Below, one piece after another: positions 48,398 through 60,210 of a stretch of 64,000 nucleotides of DNA (the first letter of the stretch is position 1; each line of letters begins with the position of its first letter). The stretch comes from Oxytricha trifallax (taxonomy: Eukaryota; Ciliophora; Spirotrichea; Sporadotrichida; Oxytrichidae), in the NCBI GenBank assembly GCA_000711775.1, contig ARYC01001451.1:1-64000 (forward strand). Reading direction: 5' to 3'. Both the position numbers and the translations under genes were made by a program. Under the pieces are notes generated by a model. The model saw only the letters and a program-made list of their open reading frames with translations. It had not been told where the DNA came from and did not search any database.

Positions 48398-48724
48398 TCA
48401 ATCTTCTTCGCAGTATATAGCATCTCCCTGATATATCTATTTGCTGCTCTCTATGTAATCGAGATCTTTATCATAATCTAGAATAATTTAGTCTAATTAT
48501 TATAAATAAGTCTTTCTTGAATGAATCTTTATAATTTAATCTTTCTTCTCTAAATTGAGCGAATTATTCTTAGTTGAAGATCTCTAATTCATCTCTTAAA
48601 AAGAAACTTCTGAAGCTCTGCAAATATTTAACCATATCTGTGATGAAGCAACGTATTTCTTTATAATTTCTCTTGTCTCTATTAATCTGTATGAAGCTAT
48701 TAAATTTTCATCTTTTAAACTCAT
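48398..48724 (-). CDS. 108-aa helical protein, unknown
   Basis: ATG 48724 to TGA 48398-48400: 109 codons with no break and many TAA/TAG Gln codons. It starts MSLKDENLIASYRLIETREI and is charged and helical throughout (KDQIIKIHSRKTYLQQLDQI). A further coding-looking stretch in a shifted frame (KKIEAFESEIK, about 48370-48400) suggests the original protein ran on. No family is recognised. Confidence 0.5.
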
Positions 48725-49199
48725 TATTTGTTATCATAGTTTTCATTGTCAAAGTAGAGGAACTCAGTTTTGTTGTCTAAATCTTAATTTATTATATAGA
48801 CTTCATTCTTAGTTTCAAGCTCTCTAAATGAAAACGGATTATTCAGTATGCTGTATTCCTGGTTGAAAAGATTATTCAATTGATTTAGCATTTCTTATCT
48901 TTGTAGTATTTTATTGTGAATTATGTTGAAAAACTTGCCCATTTAATCATGACTCATCTATAAATAGCTTCATTATTCAAATTTAAGCTTACCTAATGAG
49001 TATGCTGAATAAAATTAGTTGCCTAGTTTCTTATAGTTCCCACTGACTCATTTTAAATATTCTTAAATTCATCATCATAAAACGTTAAGGTCTTGTTATA
49101 GTTCCCATTTGATTATCGAGATGATGATTACTCTGATTAAGCAATATCTCTTATGATTTAATTTAACTCCTTCTCGTCCTGTTGGCTCTAAGCAATATA

Positions 49200-50144
49200 A
49201 TGTTAGAAACTCAAGGAAAAATAAAGACTTAAACAATCATTGATTTCAGTTAAATGATAGATGCTCTTAATAGAGCCCTTACCATGTTAGCTTATTTGTA
49301 CAATGGTCTTATTATTGTTGCTGATTTATATTTTAATTTTATAATAAAATATAATTTAAAATCAAAACATGGCTTTAATTGGAGACTTGTGGTCCTCTGT
49401 CTCATCTATAACCAGGACTATTCTATTGATATCTATAATTTTAACTGGCACTGTGTCCTGAGACTTTGCACACCCTTCAAATTATCCTTCAACTATAATC
49501 TTATCAAACACAGGTTTCAATTAAGTAGAGCATTTCAAATACTTCTTCACAGATTATTAATAACACGCTTAGTTCTGGCGTATATTTACATGCCTGTTTA
49601 CTATGAAAAATTTTCAGTTGACACAATCTTTGACTTTTTTATTCTCTATCGTTACTCAATAATGCTTGAGAGTGAATCTTTCAGAAATAAACAAGCATAT
49701 TACATTCTCTTCTTTGTGTTTGAATCAAGCTGCTTTATCTTAATAGCAATCTTTGGCTTGAAATTCCTATCACCATACATGACTTTGGTGTAGAAGAAAC
49801 CCTACTTTCTATTTTTATTTCTTGGAGATTTTTCATTTCAGATCACCCTTTTTGCCTAGGGTGCTTATACTTTTCGTATCAATTACAATTTATAATATGA
49901 AATCGATCAATTAAAATTAAATAAATAATTAGAAAATGGAAACAAATAAATGTCAACTCTGATGGAGGAGTTAAACTCACAAATAATGTAAGTTACAAAA
50001 AACATATCTACATTTTAATCTTTATAGAGGTCCAACTCAGTAAGAGCAGGTGAAGCAGAAGACAGACAATTTGTCGCAGAACTGAAAAGAAGAGAGATTC
50101 AACGAAGTCAAGAAGGAAATGTCCGATTATCTTAAGAAGAGTGA
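49200..50144 (+). CDS. Intact 300-aa multi-pass membrane protein with coiled tail
   Basis: ATG 49200. Exon 1 is 49200-49987, an intron of 42 bp (49988-50029, GTAAGT...ATAGAG) follows, and exon 2 is 50030-50144, ending TGA 50142-50144. The total of 903 nt is exactly 301 codons. The protein has hydrophobic segments around residues 23-45 (LTMLAYLYNGLIIVADLYF), 60-75, 115-135 and 165-210. It then has a charged coiled-coil-like tail (YEIDQLKLNKQLENGNKQM; EAEDRQFVAELKRREIQRSQ). The layout recalls ER membrane proteins with cytosolic coiled tails such as BAP31, but no sequence motif proves this. It is one of the few fully open multi-exon genes here. Confidence 0.75.
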
Positions 50145-50253
50145 TTAAACTAATTAACGTTCTTATAATTCTTATTTTGATTATTATGATAAGTATTCTG
50201 TTAAGCGATTAAATTTCCATTTTAAAATTATTTTTTTCACTTATTTTTCATAA

Positions 50254-50554
50254 ATGTTTGGCTACAATCCAATCTATGACATAGTGGGAGTTTGCTTGTG
50301 CCACATATATTATTTCCTAGAAGATGCTTTCCCTAAAATTCCAGAAACAAGAGACCTAAGATTCCTGAAAGTCTCCTTCATTAATGGTTAAGATATTTGA
50401 TCTGCTTGTGATTCATGGATATGTGCTAAATAATGAGGATTTTGCATTTGAAGATGATCAGAATGGAAATGGCTAAGTAGGAGATCCCCATAATATTAGA
50501 GAAGATGTTCTCAATGAAGAGAATAACGAAGATGTAAATGGCATGATATTTTGA
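50254..50554 (+). CDS. Derlin-like protein, C-terminal segment
   Basis: Derlins are ER membrane proteins that help pull misfolded proteins out for degradation. The frame from 50254 reads NPIYDIVGVCLCHIYYFLED then AFPKIPETRDLRFLK, matching the last transmembrane helix and the GHIYYFLEDVFP motif of derlins (here CHIYYFLEDAFP). After one frame change comes an acidic tail (NNEDFAFEDDQNGNGQVGDP) ending TGA 50552-50554. The N-terminal helices are not in the neighbourhood, so the rest may lie elsewhere in the germline, or this is a truncated copy. Confidence 0.65.
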
Positions 50555-50559
50555 ATTAA

Positions 50560-53100
50560 AATGAGTAGATGAAGTTTCAAGAGTCAATTAGAGTATCATT
50601 AATTTCTTGTTATTAGTTTTTAAAATGTTTTTAATATTAATTACAATATATAATAAATTAATGGAGGTTATTTAAAGCAAAGTACAAAGAGTGAAATAGC
50701 CAATAAAGTAATAATTATTATGTTAAAGGTCACGTATAACTTTAAAATATAATTCGAATGCTAATTAAAGATTAGCCTTATTTTCTTTTTAATATTCAGA
50801 AGAATTACTTACGAAAGAATTTGAGAATCATTAATTTTATATAAATAAAGCAATAAATAAATAATTCAAAGTATTTAGTATTAAGGGACTCAATTTATAA
50901 AAAAATAAAAAAGGATACTCTCTAACTATAAAAGGGACTTAAATAAATAGCAGAGTTAGGTTCCATTATGCAATAATGAGTGATTAAGTTTTATGTTTAT
51001 TTTAATTATCTTTAAGTAAATTATCATGTATAAAGAAATTTTTCTTTCATAAAATCAAATTTATGTACCTTGAATTTTTACCCTATCTGAGCTCATCTTA
51101 ATTTTAAATTTGCGTTACTTTTATGGGCATTTTATAGACATGTCAAACTTTATAATTTTCACTGTTTATATTAACTCTTCCTATTTATTATCCCTGTTTT
51201 AAATAAGATAGTACAGTTTAAACTTTTCAATTTGAATTATTATAATCAATTTTTTTTTAAAAAAAAAGAATTTGAATTTTAGGGAGTTATTCTTGAACAT
51301 AAATTGTTAAGGCAGTTAAAATTTGGTCCCTTTATAATTGAGTTCCATAAACTTTTGTATTTATTTTATTTTAGACTATCCTATTTTAATAGATTTTTAT
51401 GAAAGTGACTAATGAACTAAAGAAAAGTTAACGATAACCCATAACGTTAATAGCAAATTAATCATTTAGGAACCATTTTTAATCTTCGTCCAATTTTTTT
51501 AAAAAAATACTCTTTATGAATTTAGTTAGAAAAATAGGGTTCAATAATCCAAATTAGCATATTCGATGTGTTCAAAATTAGGTACCGTTAAAACATTTCT
51601 GAGAAATTTCTTTTAGAATTATTTATAAAGAAGCATAAACTCTTTAGCTATAATAGTTTATATCTATTAAATATGCACTAGAGTTTTTGATAATTATATC
51701 ATGCACCTTAGTTATATAATTAAACTTTTTTCTCTTTGAAAGGAATTTAAGTAATTTATTAGGTGCGATTTTAATTAGTTTATTTGCTTTCCATTTTATT
51801 ATTCATTAATTACTTTTTAATTTAAGCATATTAAAATCTTCTTCACATTTCCTCACGAACCCCTTATTCGTCATCTAATAGTTTTATTTTATTGGCTGAA
51901 GATTTTTTAAGCAGCAAAAAATGTTTTTTTAATATCTGAAGCAATTTAGCATAATTGCTTTTGTTCATTTTTCAAAGATTCTTTTAAAATGTTCGCATGA
52001 TCCCTTTAAGGTAAAATATTTTTATTTATGTCCCTACCCTTAAAATCAAGAATGTACCTAGGGACTTCCTCAGGGACATAAATTCAGTCAGAAGAATTTG
52101 AAATGTTAATTATCTGGGATTCTGGGTTTTAATGTAAATATTACTTTCTCGAATTTGTGTTCAGATTTTTCAATAAAGAATTGAGTGTTCCTTTTCCCTA
52201 AGGATAGTTAACTATATAAATTGAGATTAACTATAAGAATTTACAACGATAATAAATTGTGACTTTGATTATTTTAAAACTTAGTTCTTAAAAATTAAGT
52301 TCCTATAATTCAGGAATACAAAACTTGATTTCTGTACTTTAATTTTCTGGTTTACTAATTAGTGAATATTATGATTTTAAAACTTAAATGTTATTTTGAG
52401 TTAGTTTGAATCAATCATATGTAATAGGTAAAATTTAATAAAATAAATTTGAAACAAATCAGAAAACTGACCTTTTTTTGATGTTATTTAACTCTTATAC
52501 AATAAGGCCAACAATTGAAAAGTAAATATCACTTTTCGCACATAAGAACTTGCTCAGTATAAATTGAGATACACAATTTAACATTGAATGGCATGCGTTT
52601 TTTTCAATGTTTATTAATTAAAAAATTAATGATATATAACAAACAACTTATAAAGAAAAAACTAAAAATTCAGTCAAATTTTGAACTTGCATTATTTATA
52701 TAGTTCTTTTTAATCTCTTAGTTTGAAATAATGAAACAAAAATCAAAAAATAAATAGAAATAGAAAAACTAATAGAGCAGGGTACGATGTAAACTACTTT
52801 CGGAACTTTAATAGTTTTAGTTCCAGATTAAATTGCTAACATTTTATAATAACACAAAATAAATAAATTAATAATTTTTTAGTTTCTCAAATTCTTTCGT
52901 AAATAATTCTTATGATTAAGATATGAGCATCATATTTCGATTATTTAAGCGATTGTAAGATTCGTAGAAAGTCAGTTATAAAACTTTATTTTTTAATTAT
53001 AAAATAATTAAATTATTTATAGTATGATAAGATTTTTGATTCGTTAGTACTAAGACTATAGACAAAATGAAAAAAATAAATAAACAAGGCCAAGCACATC
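50560..53100. other. 2.5-kb AT-rich stretch without a clear gene
   Basis: Highest AT content of the window, with homopolymer runs. No frame of note and no terminal-repeat pair of the families recognised here. Confidence 0.5.
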
Positions 53101-53149
53101 AAATTTCTTTTTCTTTGCAAGTTTTATTGAGACAATATATTATTTCCCT

Positions 53150-53790
53150 TGAAGATTTGGAGCTATCGTCATTTTAAATACTCAAACTGTGTCTTACACA
53201 GCTACTGAAAATGCTCTGCTCTCTTTAATGTATATTATGTTCAAAATGCAAAGTCAAACAGATATGGAATTTAATTTAAGAAAAGTGTATGGTATCTATA
53301 AGCTACTCTTGGGCTCTACTTTACTATATAAAGCAGGTTAAGCTACTATGAAACTAAGACTAAATGAATTACTTGAAAATAAACTTACTATCAAAGATTA
53401 ATTGAGTTCAATGTTAAACGGATTTTTAGCTGGAATAATCACATAGCAAGTTTTAACTCCCTTGTATAAATTGCATATTGCAAATCATAACTTCAAAATA
53501 AGCGGTAATCAGAGCTTCAGATAATTCTACACTTTTGCTAGAGCATCAAATTAAAATATATTTCAGCTTTTGTTCAGCAATCCTCTACCGATATTTAATA
53601 AGAGGTGGGTTATCAGAGGTAATTTATGTAGCAGCAATCAAAAAGATGCTAGCCAATTTGTATGATTCATTAAAAAGTAACAGCTTTCAATTTAAGACAT
53701 CGAAAACATAGAATCAAAAGATCTCAGAGTATAAGGATAGAGTCTATGAATTTATTTATTAGTTATAATTTAAATACTATTATTGTAAAA
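53150..53790 (+). CDS. Mitochondrial/peroxisomal carrier-like protein, one frame break
   Basis: The plus strand is open for about 170 codons: FGAIVILNTQTVSYTATENA, LRKVYGIYKLLLGSTLLYKA, GQATMKLRLNELLENKLTIK, QLSSMLNGFLAGIITQQVLT then PLYKLHIANHNF. The GF-x-AG helix and TPL at the carrier-repeat position suggest the SLC25 family, closest in shape to the peroxisomal SLC25A17 type, but the PxD/ExxK signature is degenerate. After a frame change near 53600 the protein continues GGLSEVIYVAAIKKMLANLY. Further coding-looking pieces (about 53790-54150, with FAPVDLLGMNQVLIK) may be the last repeat. Confidence 0.4.
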
Positions 53791-54299
53791 CGACAATGAG
53801 ATATTGAACAAACTTATTTCAATTGGGTATTACACTCAAATTGATGATGGAAATTTAAAGAATAAATATTAGTCCTTACAGAAACATTTTAATATCTGGA
53901 TTAACAGTATTAACAAAAGTAAATATTATTTCTAATGTGTCAAAGTTCTTTCTAATTCAATAAATTTAATAATTTATTATACAATATCAGTTCTCTTTGT
54001 ATTAATTTTTGCGCCTGTAGATCTGCTAGGTATGAATTAGGTGTTAATTAAACTCTTAGACCCTAAATCTTTAACAAAAATATAACTGACCTAAATATTT
54101 AGGAAATTAGACATACTAAGGGTATTCATAAGATTTTAACTAAGATGAACGGTAGCAGTATTTGTTAGGAATTTTTACTGTATCATTTCTTTTTACAGTG
54201 CAGAAAACTATCTTAATAATAACTTATTAAGTAGTCATAAAATATGCATTTTATATTAAAAGAAATTTTATCAATTTAGATATGTAGGTAAATTAACAT

Positions 54300-54680
54300 T
54301 TTATGAATTTTTTATATGAATTAAAAGGCAATAATTTTTTATAAAAATGAGGAATCATTTTCAGCTTTAATGGCTAGCTCTAATATTTTATTTTATCAAT
54401 TTTAATATTCATGATAGATTACCAATAAAAACAGCAAAGTCAAATATAAGTCATTTTTAAAAGCAAGAATATTTTTTTAATTCGACTAGCAATGTGTCAT
54501 TTAAATATATGAAATATATAATATAATACGTGCTCTATAATTCTTATGTCTTGCAACTACTCTCATTAGAAGATGTCCTTATTTTTGGAAAACTTTAAAT
54601 TGAAAATTATTCTTTAACTATAAAAACTTTTACTAGTAAAGTCAAATATAAGTCAATTTAAACATAAATTATTTGAATAT
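54300..54680. other. AT-rich stretch without a clear gene
   Basis: No supported frame. It lies between the carrier-like locus and the hydrolase remnant. Confidence 0.4.
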
Positions 54681-54699
54681 TTGCTAGATATCAAAGGTG

Positions 54700-55570
54700 A
54701 TTTACATTTAGCAATGGCGACGACCAGTATGTAAGAAAGTATACTGAAATTCTTTCATTCTCAAACATTTGGGACATTTGAATAAATGAGAGTGGAAATG
54801 TTGTTGAGATATAAAGCAAAGTAAGTATTACTGAATTCTAATTATAAAACTATACTGCATTGATATCTGGTTCCATGTGTACAAGTTCAAAATGAGGGGG
54901 AAGCTTAGAATATAATCAATTGTATAAATATGATAGATAGCATTAAAATCTAAATTCATTGAATTATAATTTTGAGTTGGATGACTCAGATTAAATAAAA
55001 AGTTGCTAGAATAGATATACCACTATGATTTTCTGTAATCCAAATGCAGGATTTGCTCAATTTTTCTAATACTAAAGTGATTGGTTAGATTATTACAACA
55101 AACATGGGTATAAATGTATTTGTTTTGAACTATAGAGACTTTGGCATCAATTAAGGAAAACCAAGTCCTAAGGTATAATTAAAACTACTATTAAATTTGT
55201 AATTTCTAGAAACTGAAAGAAGATTCAGAATTAGTAGCTGAATATGCTCGTTAAAGAACAACTATGGGGAATTTAGGATCTCACGAACTTTTTATAGGAG
55301 TATTGATAGCATGTCATCTTGGAGTAAAGGGTTTAGTTGATTTTGTATTTACTGATAGGACTTTCTCATCTTGAAAGTGTTCCAATATATATTTGAGGGG
55401 TGCTTGGGCAAAATGGTTAATGAAATTCTTCACTATGTGGAAAGATGTTGATGTGACCAGAGATTACATGCTCTCAAATTATTACAAAGTACTTGCATAA
55501 GACCCTAATGATGAGGTTATTTGTAATAATGCCTCACTTAAAACAGGAATCTCTTATTGAAAGTAAGCAT
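54700..55570 (+). pseudogene. Alpha/beta-hydrolase (BEM46/ABHD type) remnant
   Basis: Plus-strand pieces: FTFSNGDDQYVRKYTEIL (54700-54755), a possible intron at about 54820, TTMIFCNPNAGFAQFFQYQS then DWLDYYNKHG (about 55020-55110), VFVLNYRDFGINQGKPSPK, DSELVAEYARQR, GVLIACHLGVKGLVDFVFTD then RTFSHLESVP, AKWLMKFFTMWKDVDVTRDY and YKVLAQDPNDEVICNNASLK then TGIS. The N-P-N-A-G, Y-R-D-F-G and DRTFS-x-LESV motifs are typical of a protist family of serine hydrolases. The nucleophile elbow, expected as GESIGG, reads SHELFIG without a proper Ser-centred motif. Several frame changes are present, so this is a pseudogene. Confidence 0.65.
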
Positions 55571-55809
55571 CTCTTGTAATAAAACATTAATTTTAGATAA
55601 AAAATTAGCAAAAATCAGATAGATGGAGAAAGCTCTTTCATAAAGCAATCCAAAGAAAAGAGATCAATTCTAACACAAGAAAATTAAAGACATAAGTGAG
55701 TAATAAAAGAAACATCATTAGTATCGAGTGATTTAATAAATACTAATTAACTTCTTAAAATAACCTATTATTTTTAAACTAGTTATCTTAATTAATCAAC
55801 TAAAAAAAT

Positions 55810-55880
55810 TGGGTTTTAGTGGGATTTGAACCCATCTTAAACAATCATTAATCAGTAGATGAATACGAATTAAACTATTG
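55810..55880 (-). tRNA. tRNA-like relic (pol III A/B boxes)
   Basis: The minus strand carries a perfect B box GGTTCAAATCC inside a T-arm (TGGG ... CCCA), followed by TAAAACCCA like a 3' acceptor end. An A-box-like TAGTTTAATTCG lies about 35 nt upstream. The 5' acceptor strand that should pair with TAAAACCC is missing, and the anticodon stem is mispaired. It is therefore a decayed tRNA or tRNA-derived piece, not a working gene. Confidence 0.4.
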
Positions 55881-55984
55881 GTAAATATTATGGTTTTACT
55901 TTAATTTACTCTTTTAAGTATGTTTGATCTAATTTGAATATTACAAAAAATAAATCATGATTATTACAGATTTATCTTCATTAC

Positions 55985-56217
55985 ATAACAGAAAGACTCT
56001 GAAGTTGAGAGTAAATGCTTTAGAGAATTCCTCTAGAACATTTAGGAAAATCTAAGAGTGATGAGAATAATTTATAAACTAAGAAACTCGAATCAGTATT
56101 AAAATAAAATAGAATAAGAACAAATGATTCAACAAAAAGTGAATGAACCCCAATTTAGAAATTAAGAAGAATTAGAGAGATTTTAAAATATCAAACAAAA
56201 ACTGATAAATTTATGAA
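55985..56217 (+). CDS. Charged helical fragment, unknown
   Basis: A plus-strand frame of about 75 codons: QKDSEVESKCFREFLQNIQE then NLRVMRIIYKLRNSNQYQNK, ending in TGA near 56215. It is Gln-rich via TAA/TAG, and a splice-acceptor-like CAG precedes it. No family is recognised. Confidence 0.35.
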
Positions 56218-56344
56218 TCATTAAGATTTAACTTTTAATTTATAAACGATTAATATACTAAGCATGAATATATCTCAAAATTAATTTCTATTATTTTCTC
56301 TTCTCCACAAAATTTTACTAATGGGGTTTTATCACATCCTCAAT

Positions 56345-56840
56345 TAAGATGAAATAAATTCTTGTTCTAAAACTTAGAAGAAATCTTTGAGATTATTCTT
56401 GAACTAGATTTGCATAACAAGAAGCAAAGAAGAAAGTTTAGCAATAATACCAAGAGGCTTAATCTTTCATCTACAAAGAGTCATATTAACAGCAAATATG
56501 AAACTATGACTTCCTCTTCTCCCTAAGATAGATTTTTAAATACTTCTCATGGGACAAGTATGGATGAGATAACCAAGCACAGTGAAAATGGAGAAATTGA
56601 AAACAGTTACATTCTAACTGAATTAGACAGCAGTACAAATAGAGAACCATCTCCAAACACTTCAGCTTTAAACACCTGATAACATTCCTTCCAGAAAAGT
56701 TCACTTAAAAGTGTAGGTTTTAAAAAGAAAGAGATTAAACTTAGAGATTAAGAGAAATATGAAGAGACAAACTTCATGATTCCTCGAATACGTAGAGCTA
56801 CTTATTATATTCTTCAATTTAGTGTAAAGATATGATGCTT
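56345..56840 (+). CDS. Ser/Thr/Asn-rich unknown protein part
   Basis: A plus-strand frame open for about 165 codons with two TGA: FQNLEEIFEIILELDLHNKK, RRKFSNNTKRLNLSSTKSHI, MTSSSPQDRFLNTSHGTSMD and TELDSSTNREPSPNTSALNT; later it is Lys-rich (KSVGFKKKEIKLRDQEKYEE). This looks like the disordered region of a larger protein. AT-rich DNA without a gene follows to about 57300. Confidence 0.35.
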
Positions 56841-57309
56841 CTGGTAGAACTCTGCTCAGTGTATTTTAAGAGAGAAAGTAATTTAAATTACTCAGCTTCA
56901 GAAATTGGATAATAAACCTAGATGTTTGTGGGTGTTATTTTCCATTAAGTGCTTAAAGTTTAAATATATAATCAACACGGGCATAATCATTTGTAAGTTA
57001 AGTAATTGTTTCTCAGCTTAATATTTAAACTAAACTTCATGAATTCAGAAAAGCAAATGAGGCTTGTAGTGTAATAGAAGAGAATCTCTTAATTAAACCA
57101 TCATTTGATCCAATTAAGGCAAAAGAATATTAAGTAAATTAAAAAATATATAATAGTTGAAAGCATTAAATTAATATAAAAGTTCTAGCCATATTTCTAT
57201 ATGAAATAAATCCGAAAATTTAATTTAAATCAAATCAAAAACTTTTATTAAAAAGAGCCAATAATTAAAAATTTTGAATTAATTCATTTACTCTGGGACA
57301 CCAAGATTC

Positions 57310-58140
57310 TCAACCTTAGAAAGATTACAAAGTGTCAATGATGAAGAAAGTAAAGATAGAGACGTGGAGCCAGGAGGAGGCTTTGAAATAACGTCTAATC
57401 TGTTGAGAAACGATTAATATAGTCTTCAATGAGAAGAAGCAGTAAAATAGATATAGAGGATACAGACATCGAAACCTGAAGTGGAAAGTCGTAGAAAAGA
57501 ACATCATGGCTTTAAATGATGAAAATGTGGTGTTTATAGATTTTTCAGAGCCTGATGTAATCAAGACTGGTTACTTGATCACACTAGGGTGCGGGCTTAA
57601 TGGGTAGTTTAATTAGAATGAAAAACTATTTATGATTTACAGGTAACATATGAAGGTATTATTTAAGAACTTATTGACGAATCCTTGCTTGCTTACGAAT
57701 AAGATATGCTAAACCCTATTGAGTGATATCATAAGTCTTCTGTTCCAGTCTATAAGTGATGAATTAGTTAAATTATGGTAAAGTATTAATCTTACATCTA
57801 GAGGAGGTGCATTTTTTCTATTCCATTTATCTGAATTTTTCAAAGTTAGTTTGCTCTCCAATTCGTCAAGGGAAGTTGTTCAGATCTGACAAGAAATCAT
57901 TGAGCTTGTCTTCTGCGAATGATTCCTTCATAATTACAATATATTAGATTTTGCTGGAGAGATTGCTAAAACTGCTGGGAATCCAAATCCTAGATTCAAT
58001 AGTCTTTCAAGATCTAGTTAGTCTCCAGCTGAAAGCCAGAAGAAAATGAATGGGTGGCTTCTATTTTTCTTTGCAATATTTTGTATCTTCTCAATGTAAA
58101 CAATTTTTAATTTAATTATTGATAAAATACAAAATATTAG
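57310..58140 (+). CDS. Unknown protein ending in a membrane anchor
   Basis: First part: VEPGGGFEITSNLLRND (about 57360-57410). In another frame from about 57505: MALNDENVVFIDFSEPDVIK then TGYLITLGCGLNGQFNQNEK, staying open about 130 codons (LFQSISDELVKLWQSINLTS). After a further change: NYNILDFAGEIAKTAGNPNP, then a C-terminal hydrophobic segment GWLLFFFAIFCIFSM suited to a tail anchor. It could be a tethering or SNARE-associated protein, but I have no motif that shows it. Confidence 0.4.
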
Positions 58141-58144
58141 GAAT

Positions 58145-58730
58145 TTTTAAAGTTTAATTTAAATAAAACTGTAATGAAAATGATAATTATAGCTCATTAA
58201 TTAAATATACTAGAGAAATGGCGAGAATGCGATGAAATATTTTTATAAAAAATTACTAATTTACTAACTGAGTGTGATTTGATAAATATGGTTTTATACA
58301 TTTTTTGATTTTCCAGAATTATTCTATTTAAGCGAACAGCGTTTAAGTTCATGATTATTAGATTGTTGATATTATAGTATATCAGTATTTAAATTTTTAA
58401 TATTTCTACATTTCCCTGTATATATTTGAGTAGTGTGTTCCACGTTTCTTATAGAATACTTAATTACTTAGTTCTTACCTACATAATTAAGATGAATTAT
58501 GAGCAAAATACTCCAAGTAATAAATTAGAATATGAAAATCAAAAGTATAAAGAATAATTTAAGAAAAATTAGGGTTTAAATTACTTGAATGAGTGTAAAT
58601 GACTGTAATCATTTTATACCATTTTTAAACTAGAAGTATTTAAGTAATTTTAGTTTATATTTAATTAAATACTTAAATTTAATTTCAAAGATTAATGCTA
58701 AATAATAAATTTAGTTCAATTGTGTAAAAA
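58145..58730. other. AT-rich stretch without a clear gene
   Basis: No open frame. The C-terminal segment expected for the PDI gene is not found here. Confidence 0.45.
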
Positions 58731-58734
58731 TTTA

Positions 58735-59691
58735 TTGATTTCTCTCATTTGCATTTGAATCGTAAATGTTTGGCAAGAATGTGATGATGCAAATCTTTTA
58801 TCTTTGAAAATTGTTGTCGTATATCTTTTATTTCTAGATTTCATGAATTTCAGGAACAATATCTGATTTCTCTAAAAGTTGATTTGAAAATGCGACAATA
58901 GCATCAGCATCTCTAGCATTTTGATAATCTTAAGCATTTGAGTTCTTTTTTCCTTCACCATACCTTCAATATTTGATAGTTGGGTATCCTTTAACTCAAA
59001 ATCTGCTGGCTAATTCTTGCTCTACAGTAGCATCTACTTTAACAAATTTAACTTGCCACTTAAGCTTGTTAGCAGCATCATTCTTTTTAGGTTCATGTTT
59101 TTTGCAATGTCCCCACCATTGGGCGTAGTACTCAACAAACCAAATGTCCTTTGAGCTGAGAACTAACTTGTCAAAGCTTGAAGCATCAAGAATAACAAAA
59201 TCTCAATCTGATGATCTGAGTTTCGACAAGATTTCTTTGACTCACTCTTTTTGTTTTCACTCGAACCACTTTTGCCTATCTTTCTGATTTCAGATCCTAA
59301 ATTATCAATTGCATAGTTGACTATAGTTTCTGTGTATCTTCCACTGTTGAAGTCAATAGGCTTTTATTTGTTAAAACCCAAGAACTTTATAGTTGGGAAT
59401 CCTAGGATACCATAAGCAGCTCCTGCTTCTTAGTCGGTAGTCATGTCAACTGCTCCTACTTTCACTACTCCCTTGTGTTTATATGCTGACTCTTCCCAAG
59501 CTGGTGCTAATTGGTTACAATGGCCGCACCAGGGTGCAGAGAACTCTTTGAGCCAGAGCTCATCTGACTCTAAGACAAGCTTCTTGAAGTTCCTTGGTCA
59601 ACTTAACAACAGCTGATTTAGCACCATAGAGCCGTATACACGCAATGAGAGATATTGAGAGAATTAATAAAGTTAACTGAACTTTCCACAT
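58735..59691 (-). CDS. PDIA6: P5-type protein disulfide isomerase (PDIA6-like), partial
   Basis: P5 enzymes form and shuffle disulfides in the ER. ATG 59691 starts a signal peptide ([16 protein letters not shown]). First thioredoxin domain: [20 protein letters not shown] with an intact CGHC site, then [20 protein letters not shown] and [12 protein letters not shown]. Second domain: [20 protein letters not shown] then [17 protein letters not shown], where the first active-site Cys is replaced by Trp. Then come [17 protein letters not shown] and GYPTIKY. The third, P5-specific domain begins [20 protein letters not shown] and stops near 58735, so about 90 residues of the usual C-terminus are missing. 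Two or three frame changes are present. Confidence 0.8.
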
Positions 59692-59817
59692 TTAAGAAGA
59701 GAAATAAAATATTTTTTTCCTTGCTATATCTATTACCAATCTATATAATTTTAATGAAAGTAAATTGATTGTATTAGTCTAATAAACATTATTAAGATTA
59801 CTTAATATATTTAAAAA

Positions 59818-60050
59818 ATTGATATCTATAAAAAACTTTTCATCTTCTTTATAATCTTAATCGTCATCATCATTTTTACCTTTGAATTTTTGCTGTCCCT
59901 ATCTGTGTCACTTAGCTAAGCACCAGTCTGCTGACACCTCAGGTCTAATTAAGTAAGACCCGTTTAATATAATTAAAGGTATTTTTTGTAACATACATTC
60001 CAAGCGAGCGAAAATGCTCCGCCATCGTTTGATCATTAGCTATACTTCTT
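59818..60050 (-). repeat. Dispersed repeat (copy 2) with gene-like structure
   Basis: Same block order as 47862-48112 on the minus strand: GATCAAACG, GGCGGAG, AATGTATGTTA, an AT-rich 45-50 bp stretch ending ATTAG, GACTGGTGCTTAG, AAGTGACACAGATAG and a (GAT)n acidic run. In both copies a TGA falls at the same place in the DWC frame, so the copies probably descend from one already altered or non-coding ancestor. Confidence 0.45.
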
Positions 60051-60210
60051 AATATATTAACTTTAATAATTAAAAATGCATATAATTATAAAAAATATGG
60101 AATATCAATAACTATTTTATATATTTAATTATTAAATGATATTTAAATTAGGATCAAAAGATATAACTATATCAAATCACAAATATATATTTTTAATTTT
60201 ATTAAGCAAT

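Noticed and set aside
56318-56345. Third copy of family C palindrome
   Set aside because: ATGGGGTTTTAT alone matches the terminal motif. No partner end or inner arm sequence was found on either side.
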